Origin: UBA1547 sp035399865
GTDB taxonomy: Bacteria; Patescibacteriota; Saccharimonadia; Saccharimonadales; Saccharimonadaceae
Reading direction: 5' to 3'
DNA: 64,000 bases
Assembly: GCA_035399865.1 (NCBI GenBank)
Contig: DAOPJW010000001.1
Coordinates: 1 to 64,000 of the forward strand
The number at the start of each line of letters is the position of its first letter. Within the stretch, counting starts at the first letter, position 1. Shown piece by piece: positions 52,618-61,780 of this stretch. The position numbers and the translations under genes were made by a program. Below the pieces are notes generated by a model. The model searched no databases. It was not told the origin of the DNA and saw only the letters and a list, made by a program, of their open reading frames with translations.

Positions 52618-52887
52618 ATGAACACAGCTGCTGAAATACTTGTAATAATCTTATCTATCTTTTTAGCTTTTTTCTTGGCTCTTAGCATTGTTTTAGCAAT
52701 ATATTTAATTAAATTGACTCGTGAAATACGTGAAGTAACAAAATCAACAGAAAAAGTGGTTGATAATTTTGGCTCCATTATTGAAAGAGTTAACGCTATA
52801 ACAACTCCGTTAATAATTGCTAAAATGGTAAGTAAATATTTTAATAAGTCAAAAACTAGAAAGGGAAAAACAGATGTCGAAGAGTAA
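52618..52887 (+). CDS. Small membrane protein with coiled-coil segment
   Basis: An 89-residue protein: one membrane helix at about 6-32, a helical segment with heptad spacing (33-62) and a basic tail. Resembles DUF948-like small proteins in layout, but I do not assign it. TGTTATATT 12 bases upstream is a likely -10. It overlaps the YtxH-like gene by 14 bases. Confidence 0.65.
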   Translation: MNTAAEILVIILSIFLAFFLALSIVLAIYLIKLTREIREVTKSTEKVVDNFGSIIERVNAITTPLIIAKMVSKYFNKSKTRKGKTDVEE

Positions 52888-53182
52888 ATTTGCACTTGGT
52901 GCAATACTAGGAGCGATCGTAGGTGTGGCGACTGGATTGCTAACTGCTCCAAAAAGTGGTAAAGAAACCAGGGATGATATTAAGAAAAAAGCTCAAGAAG
53001 TGAAATCTGATGTGGAAGTAAAAGCGGAAAAGATTATGTCTGACGCAAAGGATGTCGCTGAAGATGTCAAAAACAAAGCGACAGATATCGTCGAAGATGC
53101 TAGATCTGAAGCTACAGACTTAAGAGGAAGGACCGAAAGAGCTGTCGAGGGTGCTAAAAAAGGTTTTTTTAGTAAAAAATAA
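52874..53182 (+). CDS. YtxH-like protein
   Basis: A 102-residue protein: glycine-rich N-terminal helix (FALGAILGAIVGVATGLLTAP, 21 positions split as ALGAILGAIVG and TGLLTAPKSG), then a long amphipathic Lys/Asp/Ala helix. This is the YtxH/GvpP layout seen in general-stress proteins of Firmicutes. GAAAGGG lies upstream of the ATG. Confidence 0.8.
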   Translation: MSKSKFALGAILGAIVGVATGLLTAPKSGKETRDDIKKKAQEVKSDVEVKAEKIMSDAKDVAEDVKNKATDIVEDARSEATDLRGRTERAVEGAKKGFFSKK

Positions 53183-53201
53183 ATTCTAGAAAAATATATA
53201 T

Positions 53202-53225
53202 AACACAATGCTTAAGCATTGTGTT
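53202..53225 (+). terminator. Terminator after the YtxH-like gene
   Basis: A perfect palindrome: AACACAATGC-TTAA-GCATTGTGTT, followed by ATTTTATAT. The T-run is interrupted but usable. Confidence 0.7.
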
Positions 53226-53246
53226 ATTTTATATATAGGTATATTT

Positions 53247-53531
53247 ATGGCAAAAAAAATTAGTAATAAAATTACAAAAGTTGTAGCATCCGATGTGGAA
53301 AATGGATCTCGTCGACAAGTTATTGAAGAATTGTTTTATGATTTAAATAGAAGTCGTGTTCAAATCTACAAAATAAATTTCATAAGAGGAATATGTTTTG
53401 GTTTTGGTACGGTACTTGGAGGTACCGTTGTTGTAGCCGTTATTATATGGTTATTGGTACAATTTGCAGGACTATTCCCGTCAATTGGTGATTTCATCTA
53501 TCAAATTGTTAATATGATGCAAAATAATTAA
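53247..53531 (+). CDS. DUF5665-like small membrane protein
   Basis: A 94-residue protein with a basic N-terminal part, FIRGICFGFGTVLGGTVV leading into a membrane helix, and LFPSIGDFIYQI at the end, the layout of DUF5665 proteins. The ATG at 53247 is chosen; an upstream ATG at 53208 lies inside the terminator palindrome. Confidence 0.65.
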   Translation: MAKKISNKITKVVASDVENGSRRQVIEELFYDLNRSRVQIYKINFIRGICFGFGTVLGGTVVVAVIIWLLVQFAGLFPSIGDFIYQIVNMMQNN

Positions 53532-53560
53532 ATTTACATACGTAGTGACTTAATATTAGG

Positions 53561-53566
53561 TATAAT
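53561..53566 (+). promoter_or_regulatory. Leaderless-type -10 box of dnaE
   Basis: TATAAT ends eight bases before the dnaE ATG; no Shine-Dalgarno. Confidence 0.65.
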
Positions 53567-53574
53567 AGCTACAT

Positions 53575-56500
53575 ATGGGAGGAAAAGCCAAAAACACGGC
53601 TGGCGATATACACCAGTTGAATCCATCTGATTTTGTGCATTTGCATAATCATACTCATCATAGTTTACTTGATGGCCTAACAAAAATTAATGATTTAGTT
53701 AATTTAGTTAAAGAATATGGTATGGAAGCAGTCGCTATTACAGATCATGGGACTATGTCTGGTGTAATTGAATTATATAAAACAGCTATCGATGCCGGTA
53801 TTAAACCAGTTATTGGTATGGAAGCTTACGTAGCTACTCGTTCGCGTCATGATCGCGATCCAACAAAAGATAAGGCCAGGTATCACCTAACAATATTAGC
53901 AATGAATAATATTGGTTATCAGAATCTGATGAAATTAAGTTCTACGGCAAATCTTGAAGGGATGTATTATAAACCCCGCATTGATCACGAATTGATTGAA
54001 AAATATAATGAAGGACTAATTATTTTATCTGGTTGCAAAGGTGGAGAGCTCGGTGAAAATCTTATCGATGACAACTATGAGAATGCGAAAAATATTGCAA
54101 GTTGGTATAAATCTATATTCGGAGATAGGTATTACTTAGAGATGCAAGATCATGGCCATGATGATCATCCCAGTAGATGGGAAGGCCAGTCTAAAATTAA
54201 TAAATATTTAGAAAAAATGTCAAATGAACTCGATATACCACTTGTTGTTAGTAATGACGGACATTATTTAATACATGAAGATCAAGATGCTCACGAAATT
54301 TTGTTATGTGTAGGAACCGGTGCTTATTTAAGTGATGAAAATCATATGAGCTTAAAAGATTTTGAATTACACGTTACTGATCCTCAAGATATAATTTCTC
54401 GTTGGGGAAAGACTCATCCGGAAGCAATAAAAAATACTAAATTAATTGCTGATAGGTGTAATGTAGAACTTAAACTAGGCGGTATATTAATTCCTGCATT
54501 TCCGACTTCAGATAATGAAACAGAAAAATCATTGTTAGAAAAATTAGTTTTTCGAGGACTTGCTTGGCGATACGGTGATTTAGACCGTAACGAAACAAGC
54601 AACTTAAGTGTTAATGAAGCTAGGTCTCATATACCAGAGGAGGTTTTAGAACGTGCCGACTATGAATTGTCGGTAATAGATGGTATGGGTTTTAACGGAT
54701 ACTTTTTGATTGTTCAGGATTTTATAAATTGGGGAAAAGATCAGGGAATTATTTTTGGTCCAGGTAGAGGGAGTGCTGCAGGATCAATAATTGCTTATGC
54801 TTTGAGGATAACAGAACTCGATCCTTTGCAATATGACCTGCTTTTTGAAAGGTTCTTAAACCCGGATCGTATCAGTATGCCTGATATAGATATAGATATT
54901 CAAGATACACGTCGTGATGAAGTTATAAATTATTGTGCTAATAAATATGGTGCAGGACGAGTCGCAAATATTGTGACGTTCGGCAAAATGGCTGCAAGGG
55001 CTGCGGTACGTGATGTAGCTCGTGTTCTAGAAGTGCCATACTCTGAAGCTGACAGATTATCGAAAATGATTCCTGCTCCAAACCAAGGTAAACATATACC
55101 ACTTAGTGTTAGTATTCAAAACAACAAAGATTTGAAAAATGAATATGAAACTAATCCCACGGCCAAAACTGTGTTTGATTATGCAATTAGGCTTGAAGGC
55201 ACAATACGTTCTCATGGAGTACATGCAGCTGGAGTTGTTATTGCTCCTGATGAAATAGTAAATTTCATTCCATTAGAAATGGCTCAAAAAGGCGTGATTG
55301 CGACCCAGTATCCTATGGGACCTGTCGAAGAACTTGGACTATTAAAAATGGATTTTCTTGGTCTATCTAATCTAACTACGATAAATAACGCCTTGCGTAT
55401 TATAAAAAAAGTAAATGGAATAAAAATTAATTTAGACGAACTCCCTCTTGATGATAAAATTACCTACGAATTATTACAAAGAGGCGATACGACAGGGGTA
55501 TTTCAGTTAGAATCTGCAGGTATGAAACGTTATCTGAGAGAGTTAAAACCATCGGTATTTGATGACATTATCGCAATGGTAGCCTTATATCGACCAGGAC
55601 CTATGCAATTTATTGACAGTTTTATTAAACGAAAACATGGCAAAGAAAAAATTACATATCTTCATCCAAAATTTAAAAATGCATTAAAAGAAACTTATGG
55701 AATTTTGGTATACCAAGAACAATTTATGCAGATTTCGAAAGAATTTGCAGGCTTTACTGGTGGTCAAGCCGACACTTTGAGAAAAGCAGTTGGTAAAAAG
55801 AAAATTGATCTTATGCGAAAAGTAAAAGTTGATTTTGTTGAAGGTGCTGTAAAAACAAGTGGGGCTGATCCTGCTTTGGCCGAAAAATTTTGGGAACAAT
55901 TAGAAGAATTTGCAAATTATTGTTTTAACAAATCTCATGCAGCATGTTATGGATTAATAGCTTATTGGACAGCCTATTTAAAATCTCATTATCCTGAAGC
56001 ATTTATGGCTGCACTGATGACGAGTGATCGGGATGATGTCGATAGATTGGCGATAGAAATCAATGAATGTAAACATATCGGAATTAAAGTTTTGCCTCCC
56101 GATATAAATGAAGGATTTTTAGAATTTGCTGTTGTTCCAGAAAAAAAACAAATAAGGTTCGGTATGGCAGCTGTTAAAGGTGTCGGCTCCGGTGCAGTTG
56201 AAGAAATATTAAGAGCACGTGAAGATGGAAAATTTATTAACATTGAAGATTTTGCTAAAAGAGTATTGACATCGAAATTTAATCGCAAAGCCTGGGAATC
56301 ATTAATTAAGTCTGGTGGTTTCGATAGTCTTGGTGATAGATCTGATCTAATGTTTAATCTCGATACTATACAAGCATTTGCTAGTAAGTTGCAAAAAGAA
56401 GCTGCTAGTGGCCAAATTGATTTATTCGGTGTATTAGGACAATCTTCACAAATTCAGCCAACTTTAGTCTTACAGTCTTCTCCAATCAAACACACTGAAC

Positions 56501-57237
56501 GTGAACGTTTAATGTGGGAAAGAGAATTACTTGGTTTATATGTCAGTGCTCATCCTTTAGACAATTACGATACATATTTTGAAGAACAAACGATATCACT
56601 TTCGGGAATATCTTTGGATATGGAAGGTAAAAAAGCGATAATTGGAGGGCTAATTTCATCAGTACGAGCAATCGTAACAAAGAACGGTTCAAAAATGGCA
56701 TTTGTAAAAATTGAAGATAAAACTAGCGAGGCTGAAATCATTATTTTTCCAAACCTGTACGAACAAATTGGCGCTAAACTAACACAAGATGCAGTAATAC
56801 TTGCGACTGGAAAAATTAACTTAAAAGACCGTAATGGTAATCAAGGTACTGAACCTAAGATGATAGCGGACGAGATACAGTTTGTGACTGAACAAGAATT
56901 AATTGACTATCATTCCACTGGTAAAAAAATGGCAAAACCCAGAGTAAGAATCGAAAAAAAAGCAAAGTCCATAGAAAATAATAGCGATAAAACTCATAAA
57001 TTAGTCGTGGACAATATTAAGAAAATTTTTGTTCATATTAAGGATCCGGATGATCATGATACATTATTCTCCATTAGACAGGTTTGTAGTGATTTTCCTG
57101 GTAACTCAGATATCGTGTTAGTACTCGGCACTGATAAAAAATCAGCAATTAGATTACCATTTAAGGTTAATGCTAGTGGTGAGCTTTGTGATCTTTTAGT
57201 AAAAATACTTGATGAGGATAGCGTAGCTCTTAGGTAG
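53575..57237 (+). CDS. dnaE: DNA polymerase III alpha subunit
   Basis: A 1220-residue replicative polymerase. The N-terminal PHP domain keeps metal-binding motifs: HLHNHTHHS (22-30), AITDHGTM, MEAYV, YHLTIL and SNDGHYL, which suggests it is metal-bound and may proofread, unlike E. coli DnaE. The palm has GPGRGSAAGS and the catalytic PDIDIDIQD. Helix-hairpin-helix and OB domains follow (IIGGLISSVRAIVTKNG). About 85 residues at the end (from DKTHKLVVDNI) form an extra domain like the C-terminal domain of long DnaE proteins. The gene is leaderless by its -10 position. Confidence 0.97.
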   Translation: MGGKAKNTAGDIHQLNPSDFVHLHNHTHHSLLDGLTKINDLVNLVKEYGMEAVAITDHGTMSGVIELYKTAIDAGIKPVIGMEAYVATRSRHDRDPTKDKARYHLTILAMNNIGYQNLMKLSSTANLEGMYYKPRIDHELIEKYNEGLIILSGCKGGELGENLIDDNYENAKNIASWYKSIFGDRYYLEMQDHGHDDHPSRWEGQSKINKYLEKMSNELDIPLVVSNDGHYLIHEDQDAHEILLCVGTGAYLSDENHMSLKDFELHVTDPQDIISRWGKTHPEAIKNTKLIADRCNVELKLGGILIPAFPTSDNETEKSLLEKLVFRGLAWRYGDLDRNETSNLSVNEARSHIPEEVLERADYELSVIDGMGFNGYFLIVQDFINWGKDQGIIFGPGRGSAAGSIIAYALRITELDPLQYDLLFERFLNPDRISMPDIDIDIQDTRRDEVINYCANKYGAGRVANIVTFGKMAARAAVRDVARVLEVPYSEADRLSKMIPAPNQGKHIPLSVSIQNNKDLKNEYETNPTAKTVFDYAIRLEGTIRSHGVHAAGVVIAPDEIVNFIPLEMAQKGVIATQYPMGPVEELGLLKMDFLGLSNLTTINNALRIIKKVNGIKINLDELPLDDKITYELLQRGDTTGVFQLESAGMKRYLRELKPSVFDDIIAMVALYRPGPMQFIDSFIKRKHGKEKITYLHPKFKNALKETYGILVYQEQFMQISKEFAGFTGGQADTLRKAVGKKKIDLMRKVKVDFVEGAVKTSGADPALAEKFWEQLEEFANYCFNKSHAACYGLIAYWTAYLKSHYPEAFMAALMTSDRDDVDRLAIEINECKHIGIKVLPPDINEGFLEFAVVPEKKQIRFGMAAVKGVGSGAVEEILRAREDGKFINIEDFAKRVLTSKFNRKAWESLIKSGGFDSLGDRSDLMFNLDTIQAFASKLQKEAASGQIDLFGVLGQSSQIQPTLVLQSSPIKHTERERLMWERELLGLYVSAHPLDNYDTYFEEQTISLSGISLDMEGKKAIIGGLISSVRAIVTKNGSKMAFVKIEDKTSEAEIIIFPNLYEQIGAKLTQDAVILATGKINLKDRNGNQGTEPKMIADEIQFVTEQELIDYHSTGKKMAKPRVRIEKKAKSIENNSDKTHKLVVDNIKKIFVHIKDPDDHDTLFSIRQVCSDFPGNSDIVLVLGTDKKSAIRLPFKVNASGELCDLLVKILDEDSVALR

Positions 57238-57715
57238 TTAGTGTAAAGAGTGCTATTCCTGTAGCTACGCTTACATTAAAAGATTTCTTTTTTCCTGTCA
57301 TTGGGATTTCTACGATGTCGTCGCATTTCTGTATTAAATCGATAGGTATACCTTTTAGTTCTTCTCCTAAAATTAGAGCAATTTTATTTGTGGGGTGATA
57401 TTTGTTCAATGGAATACTATTATTGGATTGTTCAAGTCCAACGATTCTAAATCCATCTGCTTTTAATAATTCTATATTGGGATATTCTTGATAATCAAAT
57501 GGGACCATCGTTTCGGCACCTAAAGCAGTTTTATGTATTTGCTCTGACAGTTTTTTTGATATGTGAGGAAGCCTGGTGTCGTTGATAGTTGAAGGGTATG
57601 GGCTATAGCCGCTTATTATAATTTTTGATACTCCAAAACCTTCGCAAGTTCGAAAAATTGCCCCAATATTATAAGTTGATCTAATGTTGTGTGCTATTAC
57701 GATAATTTTTAGCAT
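57230..57715 (-). CDS. SpoU/TrmH-family RNA methyltransferase
   Basis: A 161-residue SPOUT methyltransferase: AHNIRSTYNIGAIFRTCEG holds the motif-1 Asn and Arg, ALILGEELKGI is motif 2, and VEIPMTGKKKSFNVSVA is motif 3 that forms the trefoil knot. It methylates the 2'-O of a tRNA or rRNA ribose; the target is unknown. Its end overlaps the dnaE stop by eight bases on the other strand. Confidence 0.88.
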   Translation of the reverse strand: MLKIIVIAHNIRSTYNIGAIFRTCEGFGVSKIIISGYSPYPSTINDTRLPHISKKLSEQIHKTALGAETMVPFDYQEYPNIELLKADGFRIVGLEQSNNSIPLNKYHPTNKIALILGEELKGIPIDLIQKCDDIVEIPMTGKKKSFNVSVATGIALFTLTT

Positions 57716-57722
57716 TATATTA

Positions 57723-57728
57723 ATTGTA
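57723..57728 (-). promoter_or_regulatory. Leaderless-type -10 box of the SpoU gene
   Basis: Minus-strand TGATACAAT ends seven bases before the ATG at 57715; no Shine-Dalgarno. Confidence 0.6.
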
Positions 57729-57768
57729 TCACTGCATTTATTCTATATATAAAACACAAGCGATTTGA

Positions 57769-57774
57769 TATAGT
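57769..57774 (+). promoter_or_regulatory. Leaderless-type -10 box of pilB
   Basis: TGATATAGT (extended -10) ends eight bases before the ATG at 57783; no Shine-Dalgarno. Confidence 0.6.
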
Positions 57775-57782
57775 ATTTATTA

Positions 57783-59405
57783 ATGGACGAGGATAAAATT
57801 CAACAAGATCATAGAGATCAAGAAGAAAAAGCTGTTATTCAACGAGCTGCAATCTTAAATGTCCAATATTTAGACTTAAGACCAATCGAAAATACCATAC
57901 CCCTATGCAAAGATATTATCGATATCTCAACAATGTATAAAAATCGGATCATTCCTTTAATCGAAGGTGATGAATCAAAACCATATCAATTCGGAATTAC
58001 TACCCAGACGCCTCAATCTTATATTAATGATCTTATTCGGCAATATAACGAAGTTGGTCGAAATATAAAATTATTTCTAATTAGTGATAGTAGCTTTAAA
58101 AATATGATGACAAGGCATAACCCAGTCATCAAAGTTATTCATAATGACATAGAAATTGCCAAAGAAGGAGATAGTGTAACATTTTCTAACGTAAGTAATA
58201 CTCTAGATACTGTTGGAAGTGATGAAGTTTTTGACTATCTTATAGATCAAGCTGATAAACTTGGGGCGAGTGATATTCATATCGAAAATCAGCGAGAACA
58301 AATTAGAGTGCGAATGCGTGTAGATGGTGTATTACATCCAGTGGCAAATCTAAATAAAAATAGGTACAGAGTTATACTAGGTGCAATAGCATCCAGAGCA
58401 AATCTTTCGACAGCATCAACTGAATCGCAATCAGGTCATATGCAAAAAGAAATAGAACGTGACGGCAACAAACATTTATTAAATATTCGTATTGAAATGG
58501 TACCAACAATGTATGGCCAAGATTCAGTCATGCGATTATTTAATTTTGACGAATCTATGTTAAATTTGGATTTGTTAGGTATAGGTGAGTTAGAGATGTT
58601 AAAAATTAGAGAAGTCATAAGTCATCCTAGAGGCATGGTTTTAATGGTTGGGCCAACTGGAAGTGGAAAGTCAACGACTCTTTATAGTATTATAAATGCC
58701 TTGAACAATTCTAATCGAAAAATAATTACTCTAGAGGATCCTATTGAATATGGAATTTCTGGAATAACACAAATTCCAATTGATACAACAGGTGGAAAGA
58801 GCTTTTCTGATGGTTTACGTGCAGTTATGCGACTTGATCCTGATGTAGTTATGATTGGAGAAATTAGAGATTCTGACACGGCAAAAACGGCCATACAAGC
58901 TTCGATTACTGGTCATTTGGTGTTATCCAGTTTTCATGCAAATTCAACTTCTTCAGCTTTTAGTCGCATGATTGATTTGATTGGTATTAATCCAATTTTT
59001 AGTTCTGCTATTCGTATGATGTTAGCACAGCGTTTAGTTCGTCGTCTTGATGATGAAACGAAACAAGAATATGAACCAGATGAAGCTACAAGACAATGGG
59101 TTAAGGACGCTCTTAAAGCTTTACCATCACATATTAAAAAACCAGATTTAGACAATTTTAAATTATGGCGACCAATTATTACTGAAAATTCGCCCTTTGG
59201 TTTTAAAGGCAGACTCGTAATAATGGAACAAATGGTTGTTACTGAGAATATTCAAAAATTTTTACGTGGTGATATCAAGGATATTAATACTGAAGCTATT
59301 GAAAAAGCAGCTCGTGAAAGTGGCATGGTGACATTGCTTGAAAGTGGTGTTTTGGCGGCTCTTCGTGGTGAAACAACCCTAGATGAAGTGAATTCAGTAA
59401 TCTAA
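57783..59405 (+). CDS. Type IV pilus / type II secretion assembly ATPase (PilB/GspE family)
   Basis: A 540-residue ATPase. N-terminal domain of about 140 residues, then ADKLGASDIHIENQ, Walker A GPTGSGKSTTLY, Asp box TLEDPIEYG, Walker B DPDVVMIGEIRD, His box TGHLVLSSFHAN and AQRLVRRL. The tetracysteine zinc loop found after AQRLVR in many PilB/GspE proteins is absent (DDETKQEYEP instead). It powers pilus or pseudopilus extension; Saccharibacteria use type IV pili in attachment to hosts. Confidence 0.92.
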   Translation: MDEDKIQQDHRDQEEKAVIQRAAILNVQYLDLRPIENTIPLCKDIIDISTMYKNRIIPLIEGDESKPYQFGITTQTPQSYINDLIRQYNEVGRNIKLFLISDSSFKNMMTRHNPVIKVIHNDIEIAKEGDSVTFSNVSNTLDTVGSDEVFDYLIDQADKLGASDIHIENQREQIRVRMRVDGVLHPVANLNKNRYRVILGAIASRANLSTASTESQSGHMQKEIERDGNKHLLNIRIEMVPTMYGQDSVMRLFNFDESMLNLDLLGIGELEMLKIREVISHPRGMVLMVGPTGSGKSTTLYSIINALNNSNRKIITLEDPIEYGISGITQIPIDTTGGKSFSDGLRAVMRLDPDVVMIGEIRDSDTAKTAIQASITGHLVLSSFHANSTSSAFSRMIDLIGINPIFSSAIRMMLAQRLVRRLDDETKQEYEPDEATRQWVKDALKALPSHIKKPDLDNFKLWRPIITENSPFGFKGRLVIMEQMVVTENIQKFLRGDIKDINTEAIEKAARESGMVTLLESGVLAALRGETTLDEVNSVI

Positions 59406-59460
59406 TTTATAAATTTTAAATGTTGACTTAATATCATTATCTGTTAAGTTATTATATATA

Positions 59461-60135
59461 ATGGCTCGAGAAGATAGTTCGGAATCAAATCTCGGTAGAT
59501 TGACGTTAGTTGTTGGCGTTGACGGATCAGGAAAATCAGCTTTTTTAAAATGCATGTCAGAACTAGAAAATACTGTCATATTTGAACCAACTGCCACAAC
59601 GGAAGCAAAAGAATTCAAACAAAGATACATAAATGAATTAGTTGATGAAGATTATATTAACAAACATGACAATCTTTTTTTAAAATTGAATGAAAAATTT
59701 GATAAAAAAACCTCGGAAAAATTAAATGAAGGTGTTAATGTTGCAATATATGGCAGTGTATTAATTACGTTCGTAGCTCATAGTCTAATGCGAAATATCA
59801 TAAATAAAAAAGGTGAATCAATCGATGAAAATGTTGATAGATGGATTAAATCAGAAGAGTTTATAAAACCGGACGAAATAGTATATCTGCATGCTCCGAA
59901 TGAAGTGATTATTGATAGAATAAAAAAACGTCAACAAAAAGGGCATGATGAGGAAAAATTTTGGGGATTTAATTCACCACATTTTTTAGATTTCTATCAG
60001 GAAACCTGGCATACAATTATCGATAAATTTTCCAAAGAGGCGATAGTCAATTGTATAAAGATTGACACATCAATTTACTCAAGAGAAGATACCTTTGATT
60101 TATATATTAAAAAAAGAAAAAACATACATCGATAA
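59461..60135 (+). CDS. P-loop kinase, thymidylate-kinase-like
   Basis: A 224-residue protein with a P-loop GVDGSGKSAF near residues 19-28, a central acidic/basic helical part and EIVYLHAPNEVIIDRIKKRQ near 140-160, which matches the LID region of thymidylate or deoxynucleoside kinases. The DR(Y/F)-type motif expected in thymidylate kinases is not clear, so the substrate is unknown. The ATG is preceded within six bases by TATTAT, so it may be leaderless. Confidence 0.7.
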   Translation: MAREDSSESNLGRLTLVVGVDGSGKSAFLKCMSELENTVIFEPTATTEAKEFKQRYINELVDEDYINKHDNLFLKLNEKFDKKTSEKLNEGVNVAIYGSVLITFVAHSLMRNIINKKGESIDENVDRWIKSEEFIKPDEIVYLHAPNEVIIDRIKKRQQKGHDEEKFWGFNSPHFLDFYQETWHTIIDKFSKEAIVNCIKIDTSIYSREDTFDLYIKKRKNIHR

Positions 60136-60208
60136 CACTTTCAAAATACCTAACATTGTGTTATAGTCGATAGCTGACTAACTATATAAACGTAAAAGTG
60201 AGTAAAAG

Positions 60209-60730
60209 ATGAGTTTTGATTTGATTAAAAAAGTTAATGATTCGCAAAAAAAAGCGAAAGTTGCTAAAGTTCGCAGTGGTGATACGGTTCGTGTCCATCA
60301 AAAAATTAAAGAAGGCAACAAAGAACGTATCCAAGTTTTTGAAGGTGTTGTTATACGTACTGATCGGCGTGATTCCCATACTTCTCGTATTACTGTTAGA
60401 AAAATTGCAAGTGGTGTTGGTGTTGAAAAAAGTTTTTTGATCCACAGTCCACTAGTAGAAAAAATTGAAATTATTCGTCGATCGAAAGTTCGTCGCAACT
60501 ATCTTAGTTACTTAAGAGAGCGAAGTGGTAAAAGTGCAAGACTAAAAGGTAAAAATTTCGATCGTGACAGTGTAAATATATTACATGATTCAGAAGTTGA
60601 AGCCGAAGAAGCTAGAATAAAAGAATTAGCAAAATCCGAAGCTGAAGCTAAAGCGATAGAAAAAGCCGAAGCTGAAACCGAATTAGCTGCAAAAGCTGCT
60701 GAAGTTGAAGCAAGACATAACGAAAATTAA
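60209..60730 (+). CDS. rplS: 50S ribosomal protein L19 with C-terminal extension
   Basis: A 173-residue L19. Residues 1-117 form the normal protein: SGDTVRVHQKIKEG, RIQVFEGVVI, ITVRKIASGVGVE, and VRRNYLSYLRERSGKSARL. The last 55 residues are an extra Ala/Glu/Lys-rich helix (EAEEARIKELAKSEAEAKA) absent from most bacteria. TGTTATAGT at about 60157 gives a leader of roughly 40 bases. Confidence 0.95.
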   Translation: MSFDLIKKVNDSQKKAKVAKVRSGDTVRVHQKIKEGNKERIQVFEGVVIRTDRRDSHTSRITVRKIASGVGVEKSFLIHSPLVEKIEIIRRSKVRRNYLSYLRERSGKSARLKGKNFDRDSVNILHDSEVEAEEARIKELAKSEAEAKAIEKAEAETELAAKAAEVEARHNEN

Positions 60731-60844
60731 TATTTTTCCACAAAGTATCAATTTTATTAACGATTCGTTAAAACTATTCTTAGATAATTATTGAAACGTT
60801 TAAAATATTATAGAAGCAATAAATCATATAGAAATGCATAAAGT

Positions 60845-61780
60845 ATGATTCTTGGCATCGATGAAGTAGGTAGGGGACCGTGGGCAGGACCGTTAGTGGT
60901 CGGTGCAGTCATATTAGGTAGCGTTCAAATTGATGGAATAACTGATAGCAAAAAATTATCAAAGAAAAAAAGAGAAGCTTTTGATTTAGAGATAAGAGAA
61001 AAAGCACAAGATTTTGGTTTAGGATGGGTAGAAGCTGTAGAAATTGATAATATTGGATTATCAAAGGCTTTGACATTAGGAACGATACGTGCCGTTGAAC
61101 AAATTAAAAGTTCCTATCATGAAATAATAATTGATGGTACCGTAAATTTTTTAGCTTCTACTAATAAAGGTAATTATGTTACTACATTAAAAAAGGCTGA
61201 CTTATTAGTGCCAAGCGTCTCATGTGCTTCAATAATTGCAAAAGTTGCTCGTGACAATTATATGATGATGCAAGATAGAATATATCCAGAATATGGCTTT
61301 TCAAACCATGTTGGCTACGGCACTACGAAACACGTCGAGGCGATAGAAAAATTTGGCATTACACCATTACACAGATTATCATATGAACCTCTTAAGAAAT
61401 ATCGTCCGAATAATATTTGGAATAATAACAGAATATTATCGACTAAACAGATTGGCGATATGGCTGAGACAAAAGCTTGTGAATATTTAAAAAAAAATGG
61501 ACATAAAATTATAACTAGAAATTGGAAAAATAAACTTTGTGAGATTGATATCGTTTCAAAAAAAGGTAATACGATATATTTTGTAGAAGTAAAATACCGA
61601 GAGAAAAATAGTCAGGGTGGCGGATTGGCCGTGATTACAAATAAAAAGATTAATCAAATGAAATTTGCTGCAGAATATTTTTCATTATCCAAAAATAACA
61701 AATATGAAAATTTGTTATTATCGATAATTTCTGTAGCTGGTAAAGACTTTCATATTGAAAAATATTTAGAGATTACCTAA
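60845..61780 (+). CDS. rnhB: Ribonuclease HII fused to a YraN/UPF0102 nuclease-like domain
   Basis: A 311-residue fusion. Residues 1-187 are RNase HII: GIDEVGRGPWAGP (Asp6, Glu7), TDSKKLS, IIDGT (Asp98), SIIAKVARD (Asp137) and HRLSYEP. After a short linker, residues 200-311 are the YraN/UPF0102 fold: IGDMAETKACEYL, CEIDIVSKKG and YFVEVKYRE, with the Glu-Ile-Asp and Glu-Val-Lys of a PD-(D/E)XK-like core. rnhB and yraN are neighbours in many genomes. The fusion would join RNA-DNA hybrid cleavage with a second nuclease-like activity. The frame is continuous with no stop or start signal between the domains. Confidence 0.93.
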   Translation: MILGIDEVGRGPWAGPLVVGAVILGSVQIDGITDSKKLSKKKREAFDLEIREKAQDFGLGWVEAVEIDNIGLSKALTLGTIRAVEQIKSSYHEIIIDGTVNFLASTNKGNYVTTLKKADLLVPSVSCASIIAKVARDNYMMMQDRIYPEYGFSNHVGYGTTKHVEAIEKFGITPLHRLSYEPLKKYRPNNIWNNNRILSTKQIGDMAETKACEYLKKNGHKIITRNWKNKLCEIDIVSKKGNTIYFVEVKYREKNSQGGGLAVITNKKINQMKFAAEYFSLSKNNKYENLLLSIISVAGKDFHIEKYLEIT

